A stretch of 64,000 nt of DNA from Thalassoroseus pseudoceratinae (lineage in GTDB: Bacteria > Planctomycetota > Planctomycetia > Planctomycetales > Planctomycetaceae). Both the position numbers and the translations under genes were made by a program. Numbering within the stretch: the first letter of the stretch is position 1; each line of letters opens with the position of its first letter. Location of the stretch: NCBI RefSeq assembly GCF_011634775.1, contig NZ_JAALXT010000004.1, positions 1 to 64,000 on the forward strand, given 5' to 3'. The notes under the pieces were generated by a model. It made no database searches. It saw only the letters and a program-made list of their open reading frames with translations, and was not told where the DNA came from. Below, one piece after another: positions 36,246 to 44,726 of this stretch.

Positions 36246-37604
36246 TCACGCTTCGTCTTCATCGTCCCGCACACGTGACCGGAAGTACAGACGAATTGGC
36301 ACTTCTTCGAACGGTGTGGACTCGCGGAGAAATCCGAGCAAGTAGCGTTTCCAAGACGGTTCAAATAGTTTTGGATCGTTGACCTTGAGCACAATTGTCG
36401 GCGGGTCGGTCGCAACTTGCGTGGCGAAGAAGATTTTCGGCCGACGATTGCGACGGTAGGGCGGATTCCGATTGTCGACCGCCGCCTGCACGATGCGGTT
36501 GAGTTCACCGGTGCCGACACGTTCGTGTGCCTGCTTGAAAATCGCCTGAGCCAGGTTGATCAATTGGCGGATGTTTTTGCCGTCCATCGCCGTAATGAAT
36601 GCCACCGGCACATGCCGCATCGAAGCGAAAGTCTCGAACAGATATTCCGCCCACTTCTCGGTCGTCATGTCCTCTTCGAGACCGAGATCCCACTTGTTGA
36701 CCACGAAAATGCAGGGTTTGCTGCGTTCGTTGATTTCGTCGACGAGTTGCTTGTCGACTTTGGAAATGGTTTGTGAGGCATCGAAGAACATCAGCACCAC
36801 ATCCGCTCGGCGAATGCTCTTCTGAGCCCGCACGAGACCGTAGAACTCAATGTCATTCGCCAGACTTTTCTTCTTCCGCACACCAGGCGTGTCGATCGCC
36901 AAGAAAGATTGCTCATCGACATCGAACCGCACGTCGATGCTGTCCCGCGTGGTGCCGGCGACTTCGCTGACGATCACACGTTCCTCGTTGGCCAGCGAGT
37001 TGATGAATGTGCTCTTGCCGACGTTTCGCCGCCCGACAATTGCTAACTTCATCAACGGATCGGATGTCTCCGACTGAGCAGACTGCTCCTCGTCTTCGGC
37101 GGCTGGAGGAAGTTGCTCGACGACAAGGTCTAACAGTTCCTTCCGATTCCGTCCACCGATCACGCTGGTCACAATCACCGGAGCATTCGGAGCAAGCCCG
37201 AGAAACTCTGGCACCTCGGCATCGGTTTTGGTGGAATCGCACTTATTGACCACCAACACGCAGTCTTTTTCGATCTTCCGCAGTCGGTCGGCAACCAATT
37301 TGTCCAACGGCACGACACCGGTTTTGCCATCGACGACGAACAGAATCACGTCGGCATCTTGTAGACCGACTTCGATTTGCCGTTCAACGTCGGCGGTGAG
37401 ATCGTCCGTGTCTTCGACGCCCATCCCACCGGTATCGACGACTTCGAAATACCGTCCGCGATGATGCATCAAGTACGTAACACGATCGCGGGTGACGCCG
37501 GAGGTCGGATCGACGACCGACACCAACTTACCGGCCAACCAGTTGAGAATGGAACTTTTGCCAACGTTGGGACGGCCAACGATGACCACGCGAGGAATCG
37601 ACAT
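36246..37604 (-). CDS. der: Ribosome biogenesis GTPase Der (EngA)
   Basis: A 452-residue protein with two GTPase domains in tandem: G1 motifs GRPNVGKSS (near residue 9) and GRRNVGKST (near 185), each with its NKCD/NKWD and DTGG/DTPG motifs, and a C-terminal KH-like domain. It acts in 50S subunit assembly. The start at 37604 (MSIPRVVIVGRPN) matches the family; an ATG four codons upstream (37616) is a near alternative. It is upstream of panC and lgt on the same strand, but 245 bases with short palindromes lie between it and panC. Confidence 0.95.
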   Translation of the reverse strand: MSIPRVVIVGRPNVGKSSILNWLAGKLVSVVDPTSGVTRDRVTYLMHHRGRYFEVVDTGGMGVEDTDDLTADVERQIEVGLQDADVILFVVDGKTGVVPLDKLVADRLRKIEKDCVLVVNKCDSTKTDAEVPEFLGLAPNAPVIVTSVIGGRNRKELLDLVVEQLPPAAEDEEQSAQSETSDPLMKLAIVGRRNVGKSTFINSLANEERVIVSEVAGTTRDSIDVRFDVDEQSFLAIDTPGVRKKKSLANDIEFYGLVRAQKSIRRADVVLMFFDASQTISKVDKQLVDEINERSKPCIFVVNKWDLGLEEDMTTEKWAEYLFETFASMRHVPVAFITAMDGKNIRQLINLAQAIFKQAHERVGTGELNRIVQAAVDNRNPPYRRNRRPKIFFATQVATDPPTIVLKVNDPKLFEPSWKRYLLGFLRESTPFEEVPIRLYFRSRVRDDEDEA

Positions 37605-37883
37605 ACAATCGGCCATATCAGTGCGGAGTCTGTTTCTGGATCGGCGTCGGAGAGTCTCCGAATGACACGACGCCCGCACATCATAACGAATCGATTCAGC
37701 TGCGAGAATCCTACCGACCCGGCTCATCATGGGCATTTGTTTCCGGTTGGCGGATTCTTTGTTTGCAACTCCCTCGCCGATTCGTGAGAATGTGTGTTCA
37801 AGATTTCGCCGTGAACGGCACGGCTTCAGATATTTCTGCGAGGTCCAAACCTCGTGCGTGATCAACTTGCGGGGCAGCAATCA

Positions 37884-38594
37884 ATGAACATGCGGATTCG
37901 ATCGGGTTTCACTCTGGCATTGTTGGCCGGAACGATCATGACGAGCGCGGTGACGAGCATTTCCGCTCAGGACTCAAAAAAGATCACCCTTAAACGCCCC
38001 GTTCAAGATCAAGCCATCGCGGACCAAGACGGCGGTTTGCAGCTCACTGTTCCCGACGGCTGGACGGCCGAACTCAAAGAGCCTCAAGCCACCCCCAACT
38101 CTCAAGACACGATCTTGCTGCAAAGGTTCAAGACCAGCGAGGGATTGTCGGTGCCGGTTTATCTTCTCGCCGGTGGTGGTGCCAAGGTGCGAAGCAGTGT
38201 CGAACGTTGGCAAGATCAATTCCCAAAACCACCGACCGGTGCCGATGTTGAGAACACCCGGCAAACCCGCTCGGCGATCATCTCCAAAGATGACCCACAA
38301 GACCCATCCCAGAAGCTGGCCATTCGTTATGTCTTTGTGGACATTACGGGCAACTTCAAAGGAGCATCAGAGCCGCTGTTGCAACATGCCGGTGCAATTG
38401 AAGATGGTCGCTTGCTCGGTGCAATCATCGGTGTTCCGGACTCTGGAATTTACGTGATCACGATGGTTGGCTCGCAAGACAACGTGGAAGCTGAATTCGA
38501 TGCCTTCCGAAGTTCCTTTGGTGCACTTCCCGAGGACAGCGAAAACGACATCGACCTGAGTCCCGCCCCGGAAACGTCTGGCGGAGCTGAATAA
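37884..38594 (+). CDS. Secreted hypothetical protein
   Basis: A 236-residue protein with an N-terminal signal peptide (MNMRIRSGFTLALLAGTIM..., cleavage probably after SISA near residue 31). The mature part contains LQLTVPDGWTAELKEPQ, a pattern seen in lipoprotein-like or PsbP-like proteins in which a beta domain starts near VPDGW, and a later pattern of strands with GIYVITMVGSQDNVEAEFDAF. This suggests a PsbP/DcrB-type ligand-binding fold, by inference. It is followed by a hairpin terminator. The start gives the cleanest signal; earlier codons read through a leader-like stretch. Confidence 0.65.
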   Translation: MNMRIRSGFTLALLAGTIMTSAVTSISAQDSKKITLKRPVQDQAIADQDGGLQLTVPDGWTAELKEPQATPNSQDTILLQRFKTSEGLSVPVYLLAGGGAKVRSSVERWQDQFPKPPTGADVENTRQTRSAIISKDDPQDPSQKLAIRYVFVDITGNFKGASEPLLQHAGAIEDGRLLGAIIGVPDSGIYVITMVGSQDNVEAEFDAFRSSFGALPEDSENDIDLSPAPETSGGAE

Positions 38595-38633
38595 TCTGAC
38601 GTGCCGAGAAGTCGTTCAATTGATTCTTCGCAA

Positions 38634-38661
38634 CAAACCGGTGGCTTCGGCTTCCGGTTTG
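38634..38661 (+). terminator. Hairpin terminator after the secreted-protein gene
   Basis: Arms CAAACCGG (38634-38641) and CCGGTTTG (38654-38661) enclose a TGGCTTCGGCTT loop and are followed by a TTTGCGTTTG T-rich stretch. It lies 39 bases after the stop at 38594. Confidence 0.6.
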
Positions 38662-38788
38662 TTTGCGTTTGACACTTGCTTTCGGCAATCGTTTGCTCTC
38701 TCAGAGGTTGGCTGACATACTGGGAAACCGCCTCAATAAAAAAGCTCGACTAACCACCCCCGCCGACCGCGAATCGCAAGATCGACTC

Positions 38789-40069
38789 ATGCCGGATCTC
38801 CCGCCCGAACAACAGACTCGTTCACAAATCCTCGAAATTCAGTCCCGTCGCTTGCGAGAGTTGATCAGCGAGGTTGTTGGAAAGAATCCATTCTGGACGC
38901 GTAAATACGAGTCGATCGACGTTCAAGCCGTGCAGTCGGTCGATGACCTGCGTCGCTTGCCGATTTGTACCAAGGCAGAACTCGTTGCCGATCAAACCGA
39001 TCAGCCGCCGTATGGCACAAATCTCACGTACTCGAACACCGATTACTCACGATTGCACCAAACGTCCGGCACAACCGGTCGACCGATGCGTTGGCTGGAC
39101 ACGCCCGCCAGTTGGAACTGGTTTATGGATTGCTGGGAGTGCATTTATCGGCTGACGGGAATCACATCGGAAGACGTGTTCGCGTTCCCGTTCTCGTTCG
39201 GACCGTTCATCGGTTTTTGGGCCGCTTTCGAAGGAGCGGGACGGCTCGGCAATCTCTGTTTGCCAGGCGGCGGCATGAGTAGCCAAGCCCGGTTGCGTTT
39301 GATCGAAGAAAACGCCGCCACCGTCGTGTGTTGCACACCGACCTACGCTCTACGACTTGCGGAAGTTGCTGCGGAGCAGGGCATCGACTTGGCAAGCGGA
39401 AGCGTGAAGAAACTCATCGTCGCTGGCGAACCCGGTGCGAGTATCCCAGCCACGAAACAACGGATCGAATCCGCATGGGGAGCGGAGTTGTTCGACCACT
39501 GGGGCATGACAGAGATCGGCGCGCTCGCCGTGGAACCGATGGGGCGTCGTGGCGGATTGACAGTCCTCGAACACCAGTGCATCGCCGAAATCCTCGATCC
39601 AGAAACCCTCGAACCAGTCACTCCCGGCGAACAAGGTGAGTTGGTCATCACGAATTTGGGACGACTTGGTTCCCCTCTCATCCGTTATCGGACCGGGGAT
39701 CTGGTGCAAGCCGCTACGGAACCCGCTGATTCCACCTGCAGCTTTCTCCATCTAGAAGGTGGGATTCTCGGGCGAGCGGATGACATGGTCACGATTCGGG
39801 GCAACAATGTGTTCCCGTCCAGTTTGGAAGCCATCCTACGGGAGTTTGACGCGGTTGCAGAATACCGCATCGAAGTCCGTGAAGTTCGTTCGATGCATCA
39901 TCTCAAATTGGAAATCGAACCGACACCAGAGACCAACCCCGATACCCTCATTGGGCAAGTCGCCCGGACCATCAAAGACCGGCTAAATTTTCAAGCCGAA
40001 GTGTTAGCGGTCCCGGTGGGCTCGTTGCCACGGTTTGAATTGAAAGGGCGACGGTTCACAAAGGTGTAG
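38789..40069 (+). CDS. Phenylacetate-CoA-ligase-like (PaaK family) adenylate-forming enzyme
   Basis: A 426-residue member of the ANL superfamily, PaaK type. The P-loop-like HQTSGTTGRPMRW (near residue 90) is the AMP-binding motif, FDHWGMTEIG is the A5-like motif, and RYRTGDLV (near 297) holds the ribose-binding Asp. The C-terminal domain is short, as in PaaK. It should activate an aryl or acyl acid as CoA thioester, but the substrate is not predictable; no phenylacetate-pathway gene is adjacent. The start at 38789 gives MPDLPPEQ; in-frame codons upstream are not family-like. Confidence 0.85.
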   Translation: MPDLPPEQQTRSQILEIQSRRLRELISEVVGKNPFWTRKYESIDVQAVQSVDDLRRLPICTKAELVADQTDQPPYGTNLTYSNTDYSRLHQTSGTTGRPMRWLDTPASWNWFMDCWECIYRLTGITSEDVFAFPFSFGPFIGFWAAFEGAGRLGNLCLPGGGMSSQARLRLIEENAATVVCCTPTYALRLAEVAAEQGIDLASGSVKKLIVAGEPGASIPATKQRIESAWGAELFDHWGMTEIGALAVEPMGRRGGLTVLEHQCIAEILDPETLEPVTPGEQGELVITNLGRLGSPLIRYRTGDLVQAATEPADSTCSFLHLEGGILGRADDMVTIRGNNVFPSSLEAILREFDAVAEYRIEVREVRSMHHLKLEIEPTPETNPDTLIGQVARTIKDRLNFQAEVLAVPVGSLPRFELKGRRFTKV

Positions 40070-40086
40070 GTCAGCGACGTCGCGAG

Positions 40087-40560
40087 CTATTCTTTGATCG
40101 TCATCCACGGTCGCAATTTCGCGAGCGTTTTCACACCGATGCCTTTGACACGCTGCACGTCTTCGATCGAGGAAAATGGTCCGTGGATTTCTCGGTTCTC
40201 GACAATCCGCCGAGCCAACGTCTCGCCAATGCCGGGGAGTTGCATCCACTCCACCCACGTTGCGGAATTCACATCGAGTTGATATTCGAAGACTTTCTCG
40301 ACCGGGCGATTGATTTCAATTTCCCGTAGTCCCCATCCACTGAGTCGCCCCCAATGCCAAACGGCGAACGTCAAACAGGTGATGACCAACGCTACGCCGA
40401 CCACGTTATCACTGCGGCGAAGTCCCCACCATGCCTGCCCCGAAACGGGCGAGACGGGCGTCGGTTGTGGGGGCGGTAGCGGCGACGCTGACCGGTCGTG
40501 CGTCTCCACCGGTTGCGGGTCAGTTTCCGGAAGCGATTGGGAATCCGTGGTCGCAGACAC
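40087..40560 (-). CDS. ComEA-like helix-hairpin-helix protein
   Basis: A 157-residue protein with a Pro/Thr-rich N-terminus, one membrane helix (about 53-70) and a C-terminal helix-hairpin-helix pair. The pair reads DVNSATWVEWMQLPGIGETLARRIVENRE, then GPFSSIEDVQRVKGIG, matching ComEA. ComEA binds incoming DNA at the outer face of the membrane during natural transformation. The HhH pair is intact, but no other competence gene is nearby, so DNA binding is likely and uptake is inferred. It is convergent with the PaaK-like gene (17-base gap). Confidence 0.88.
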   Translation of the reverse strand: MSATTDSQSLPETDPQPVETHDRSASPLPPPQPTPVSPVSGQAWWGLRRSDNVVGVALVITCLTFAVWHWGRLSGWGLREIEINRPVEKVFEYQLDVNSATWVEWMQLPGIGETLARRIVENREIHGPFSSIEDVQRVKGIGVKTLAKLRPWMTIKE

Positions 40561-40680
40561 GCCCGTCCTGCCAAACTCAAATTCAAAGTGACTTCACCAC
40601 AGGGTTGCATGGCATGATGCCGGTTTGATCGGCATAATGAAAGCGTGGACGGATCGGAAATCGCCTCAGGAGTTTTCACA

Positions 40681-41256
40681 ATGGTCGCAAAAATTCTTGG
40701 TTGCTTGCTGCTTGTTGTCGCGATGGTCGGCGGCGGGACGGTCATGTCGGCGGACAAACCGAAAAGTTCCGAACCGCCGAAACTACAAGATACGGCCCCC
40801 GATTTTGCGTTGAAAAACCTTCAAGGTAGAACAGTGAAACTCTCCAAACTGCGAAAAGACGGCCCCGTGGTCGTTTTGATGCTTCGCGGTTGGCCCGGTT
40901 ATCAATGTCCCATTTGCAGTCGGCAAGTGACCCAGTTCTTGAACAAGGCTGACGAATTCGCCGAACACAACGCCACCGTCGTTTTGGTTTACCCTGGACC
41001 GGCGGACAAGTTGGCGGGACGGGCCGACGAATTCATCTCTGGCAAAACGCTGCCAAAGAACTTTGAACTCGTGATCGATCCCGATTACACCATGACCAAT
41101 CAGTACAACTTGCGATGGGATGCCCCTCGCGAAACCGCTTATCCGTCCACCTTCGTCGTCGATCGCGCTGGCAAAATCCAATTTACGAAAGTCAGCAAGA
41201 CCCACGCCGGACGTTCCCGCGCTCCCGAAGTGTTGGCCGCTCTTCAGAAACTCTAG
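40681..41256 (+). CDS. Peroxiredoxin-like (AhpC/TSA family) exported protein
   Basis: A 191-residue protein with a signal peptide (MVAKILGCLLLVVAMVGGGTVMSA). The thioredoxin-fold body has TAPDFALKNLQGRTVKLSKL and GWPGYQCPICSRQVTQF, whose first Cys fits the peroxidatic position and whose second makes a CxxC pair. YPSTFVVDRAGKIQFTKVS is the typical C-terminal strand. It should reduce peroxides or act as a thiol oxidoreductase in the periplasm. It lies 26 bases upstream of hisB on the same strand, though no functional link is obvious. Confidence 0.85.
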   Translation: MVAKILGCLLLVVAMVGGGTVMSADKPKSSEPPKLQDTAPDFALKNLQGRTVKLSKLRKDGPVVVLMLRGWPGYQCPICSRQVTQFLNKADEFAEHNATVVLVYPGPADKLAGRADEFISGKTLPKNFELVIDPDYTMTNQYNLRWDAPRETAYPSTFVVDRAGKIQFTKVSKTHAGRSRAPEVLAALQKL

Positions 41257-41282
41257 ACAACATTTGAAAATCGTCTTTCATC

Positions 41283-41870
41283 ATGACACGCACCGCGAGC
41301 ATTCACCGCGAAACTGCCGAAACGCAGATCACCTTGGAATTGAACCTCGATGGCACCGGCCAATCCGACATTCGCACAGGTGTCGGATTTTTCGATCACA
41401 TGCTCACGCTTTTTGCCAAGCATGGATTGTTCGATCTTACGGTCCATGCCCAGGGCGACTTGCACATTGATTCCCATCATACGGTCGAAGATGTCGGCAT
41501 TTGTCTCGGCCAGGCGTTGCGGGAATCGTTGGGTGACAAACGGGGCGTGACCCGATACGGCAGCATGACGTTGCCGATGGAAGAAACGCTCGTTACATCG
41601 GCTCTCGATTTCAGCGGTCGAATGCTGTTCGTCTGGAAGACCGAATTTCCCACTGAGAAAGTCGGTGAATTCGACACGGAATTGGTCCGTGAGTTTTGGC
41701 AAGCGGTCTCGTCGAATGCGCTCATGAACTTGCATCTCGTGTTGCATCACGGGGCGAACAGCCATCACATTGCGGAGGCACTTTTCAAAGCGACCGCACG
41801 AGCCATGCGTCAGGCAATCACGATCGATCCGCGTCAACCCGGTGTCCCGTCGTCAAAGGGTTCGCTGTAA
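41283..41870 (+). CDS. hisB: Imidazoleglycerol-phosphate dehydratase
   Basis: A 195-residue single-domain HisB. The metal-binding motifs are [17 protein letters not shown] (His near residue 41), [11 protein letters not shown] (near 65-75) and [20 protein letters not shown] (near 150-170). It removes water from imidazoleglycerol phosphate in histidine synthesis in the cytoplasm. Length is typical of a stand-alone HisB without the phosphatase domain. No other his gene is in the window. Its start is 26 bases after the peroxiredoxin-like gene, suggesting co-transcription. Confidence 0.96.
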   Translation: MTRTASIHRETAETQITLELNLDGTGQSDIRTGVGFFDHMLTLFAKHGLFDLTVHAQGDLHIDSHHTVEDVGICLGQALRESLGDKRGVTRYGSMTLPMEETLVTSALDFSGRMLFVWKTEFPTEKVGEFDTELVREFWQAVSSNALMNLHLVLHHGANSHHIAEALFKATARAMRQAITIDPRQPGVPSSKGSL

Positions 41871-41884
41871 CCACACTGAGTTCA

Positions 41885-42760
41885 TCAGGCGGGCACAAAC
41901 GCTTTCAGTGCCGATGGGAGCACCCGAACTTCCGCGGGTGCCAACCCAGCCGGATCGCCGTCCACTTGTGCCGGGATCGGTTCATCGCATTCGATGCGAA
42001 CACTCGTCGCACGAATACATTCCACATCGTCTCGTTTTTCATGACGACACCGCACGACGCTCAAGAACATGCTCACTAACTGTCGTCGTGACTTGGGTCG
42101 AAACAAGCGGATGTCGAGCAGACCATCATGTCCATCCGCATCGGCGGCCAAGGGTAACCGCATCGCGTATGAGGGCAAATTGACAATCATCGCAACCGAA
42201 GCCGTCAGCGGGGTCGTCGCATCGTCGATGAAGAACCGCATTTCCGGAAATGAATACCGGCGAAACACATCGAAAATCGGGCGGACATAACTCAGGTGGG
42301 TAATGTGCCCTCCACGTTGTGCGTGCAGGCGGTGGACGATATCCGCGTCAAAACCAAATCCTGCCATCAACGCGAACCGTCGATCTCCAATGGTTGCGAG
42401 ATCGAAATGCTTCGTGTGACCGGCGGCGATCATGTCAGCGACGAACTTCCCGGAGCAGGGCACTTTCAGATACTTTGCCAGAAGGTTTTCGGTTCCCAGC
42501 GGTAACACTGCCAGCGGCAAACCAGGAAAACGATTGATCAGGTCATCCGCCGTGCCGTCGCCACCCGCTCCGACGATACACACAAGGTCGTCCTGGTCTC
42601 GCTCGATCTCAAGTCGTTCGGTCAGTTTTTCCCGCCGCGAATACAAACGAGGACGGAGTCCGTGGTACTTCAGTCGAGCAATCAGTTCCAGCAACACTTT
42701 CCGACGCGGCCCCGAGCCGGAACGCGGATTGCGTTGAATGGCGACCCAAGGCTGAGCCAT
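41885..42760 (-). CDS. Diacylglycerol kinase-family lipid kinase
   Basis: A 291-residue protein of the DagK/LCB5-type catalytic family. Its N-terminal nucleotide site contains NPRSGSGPRR and the signature GGDGT at 66-70, followed by LPLGTENLLAKYL, the substrate-side loop. The C-terminal beta domain closes the protein. It should phosphorylate a lipid such as diacylglycerol or a sphingoid or undecaprenyl alcohol at the membrane; the exact substrate is not known. It is convergent with hisB (14-base gap). Confidence 0.9.
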   Translation of the reverse strand: MAQPWVAIQRNPRSGSGPRRKVLLELIARLKYHGLRPRLYSRREKLTERLEIERDQDDLVCIVGAGGDGTADDLINRFPGLPLAVLPLGTENLLAKYLKVPCSGKFVADMIAAGHTKHFDLATIGDRRFALMAGFGFDADIVHRLHAQRGGHITHLSYVRPIFDVFRRYSFPEMRFFIDDATTPLTASVAMIVNLPSYAMRLPLAADADGHDGLLDIRLFRPKSRRQLVSMFLSVVRCRHEKRDDVECIRATSVRIECDEPIPAQVDGDPAGLAPAEVRVLPSALKAFVPA

Positions 42761-42815
42761 CGGCTTGTTCCCAGACGAGTAAAATGCGGAATTGCAATCG
42801 GAGTGGACGCGCCGA

Positions 42816-43715
42816 TTAATGAGGCGATTTCAGTTCGCGAATCCGTTGTTCTTGCTTGGCGATCAGTGCGTTGAACTCGGCCAACTCGGCAGCGTTCTGG
42901 CCTTGTTCATGTTTCCGGAAGCCAGTGAGATACGTGATATTCTGCGGCCGCCATTGTTGGAAGTAATAGCGATTTTTCAGCACGATTGCTTGTCGCAGGG
43001 GTTCATGCTCGGCACTAGTTTTGACTTCGCCAAAAATCGTTTTGGCACTGAGTCGAAACCCATCACGATTGGGAATCACACCATCATCCGTCGCGCGATT
43101 TGCTCCATCGACGTTCTGGTATCGGGACAGCAAATTCAAGGCGGAAATGTACGAGACCCCGCGATCAACCGCCATTGCTTGAATGCCCTTGGCGTAAGCT
43201 GCGATCAAACGGTTGTTGTGTTCCACGACTTTCTCCGGTGCGATCACCGGGGTCTGTAACGTTGGTGAGAGCAAAACGAACCGGGCGTTTGCTTCCGTCG
43301 CAGCTTGTAAGTCATCGAGCAATTTGCCGTATTGCTTGAGAAATTTCGGAAGCTCCGCGACTCCTTTCAGCGCCTCGTTGTTGCCGTATTGGAGGAAAAA
43401 CACGTTCGGTTGCAACTCGCGGACTTGCTCGATCAATCGACGATACCCAACGGCTGGCGAATCAAAGATGCCACGCGATTCCGCCCAGACGGTGTCGCCA
43501 CTCCAACCGAGATTCCGAAACGTGAGATCCCGATCTGCATTGAGCAAAGTGAGCGCGGTTTCCCAGTAGCCGAAACGTTGCTCTCGTTCCACAAGTGTCC
43601 CGCCCAGAAAGACCACACGGTCGCCATCTTGCAGTTCCACATGCGGTTCGGCGGCGGTCGCTAACTGAGCCGGCAGAAAGAACAGACACATCCAATAAAT
43701 GGGCAAACGGAGCAC
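42816..43715 (-). CDS. SGNH/GDSL-hydrolase-like secreted protein, catalytic residues altered
   Basis: A 299-residue protein with a GTG start at 43715, giving a clean signal peptide (MLRLPIYWMCLFFLPAQLATAA); GAGG lies six bases upstream. The SGNH fold blocks are visible: block I as VVFLGGTLVE (36-41, where GDS is normal), block II as NLGWSGDTVW, block III as LQYGNNEA, and block V as DGVIPNRDGF near 210-216, where His is normal. The nucleophile Ser and the catalytic His seem lost, so it is probably a binding or structural member. Longer starts (up to 43787) exist but bury the signal. Confidence 0.72.
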   Translation of the reverse strand: MLRLPIYWMCLFFLPAQLATAAEPHVELQDGDRVVFLGGTLVEREQRFGYWETALTLLNADRDLTFRNLGWSGDTVWAESRGIFDSPAVGYRRLIEQVRELQPNVFFLQYGNNEALKGVAELPKFLKQYGKLLDDLQAATEANARFVLLSPTLQTPVIAPEKVVEHNNRLIAAYAKGIQAMAVDRGVSYISALNLLSRYQNVDGANRATDDGVIPNRDGFRLSAKTIFGEVKTSAEHEPLRQAIVLKNRYYFQQWRPQNITYLTGFRKHEQGQNAAELAEFNALIAKQEQRIRELKSPH

Positions 43716-43888
43716 GATCGGCCTCGGATTGAAAACACGGAGTCGCAAGAACGATCCATTTTTGCCGGGCAGTTCGCAAATGTCCAATCAGTCGGGAGAA
43801 GATCCGGTTTGCCACTTTCCTGTCGGATGAGTACAGTTCATCGACGCGGCCCAACGAGGGCAACATTTATTGCAACGTGGAGAGAATT

Positions 43889-44620
43889 ATGTTCGGGCAA
43901 GCCCGTCCGACGGCATTCGATATGTACTTTCGGCTCGGCCCCATTCCGGTTCGTGTCGTGCCTTGGTTTTGGGTCATCACGATTCTGATGGGATATCGAG
44001 GCACAATGCCGGACCGTCCCGATTTGCTCCTCACCTGGATGGGCTGTGTGTTCATTTCGATCCTGGTTCACGAACTCGGTCATGCAATCGCCGGGCTGGC
44101 ATTCGGCTGGCACCCCGAGGTGTGGTTGTACCATTTCGGAGGCTATGCATCGTTCCGCGACCAACCGAATTGGACCGTCGGCAAAAACATTGTGATGCTG
44201 TTCGCTGGCCCGTGGGCCGGTTTTCTGCTCTACGGTCTTGTGGTTCTTGGAGAGTATCTTTTTAGCGGCGAAATACGGAACGCAATCGTGAGTGGCGTTG
44301 TGACAGACGGTCCGCAAAGTTATCGAATCCCGTGGTGGTACGAAGCCATTCACCAGCTGAAGTACATCAATCTCTATTGGGGATTGGTGAATCTGCTGCC
44401 CGTGTTTCCGCTGGACGGTGGACAGATCGCCGGCACCTTGCTCGAAAAATACCGCTACCGGGATGGTCGCGAATTGACGTTCAAGTTGGGCATCGGCGTC
44501 GGGATTGCCGCGGCAGTCTTCTTCATCAGCCAAGAACGCCGATACCCCGCGTTTCTGTTCGGATATCTGGCATTCATGAACTACCAGAATCTCGAAATGC
44601 ACCGCCGTGGATACTACTAG
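43889..44620 (+). CDS. Site-2 protease-like M50 membrane metallopeptidase
   Basis: A 243-residue membrane protein. The zinc motif HELGH (61-65) sits in the second helix, and NLLPVFPLDGGQ (near 166-177) supplies the third zinc ligand, the usual S2P layout. Helices before and after match the small M50 rhomboid-like members. It should cleave membrane-embedded segments of proteins, or act as a processing protease, at the cytoplasmic membrane. No partner substrate is adjacent. GGAGAG lies five bases before the ATG at 43889; a GTG at 43877 is an in-frame alternative. It is divergent from the SGNH-like gene. Confidence 0.9.
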   Translation: MFGQARPTAFDMYFRLGPIPVRVVPWFWVITILMGYRGTMPDRPDLLLTWMGCVFISILVHELGHAIAGLAFGWHPEVWLYHFGGYASFRDQPNWTVGKNIVMLFAGPWAGFLLYGLVVLGEYLFSGEIRNAIVSGVVTDGPQSYRIPWWYEAIHQLKYINLYWGLVNLLPVFPLDGGQIAGTLLEKYRYRDGRELTFKLGIGVGIAAAVFFISQERRYPAFLFGYLAFMNYQNLEMHRRGYY

Positions 44621-44650
44621 GATTTCGCGCCGCTTACTATTGATTGTGGC

Positions 44651-44690
44651 GGGTTCTGTCTCGCGGCGGGCAGGAAACAAACGCTCTTTT
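44651..44690 (+). repeat. Copy A of a ~40-base repeat flanking the enolase-type gene
   Basis: The segment GGGTTCTGTCTC...AGGAAACA...TTTT is 31 bases after the M50 gene. A related segment on the same strand occurs at 46220-46259; about 28 of 39 aligned bases match, with two strong blocks, GGGTTYTGTCTC and AGGAAACA. The two copies enclose the minus-strand gene at 44727-46079. Confidence 0.45.
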
Positions 44691-44726
44691 CGCGTCCACC
44701 GTGAAGATAGAAAACCATAATACGGT

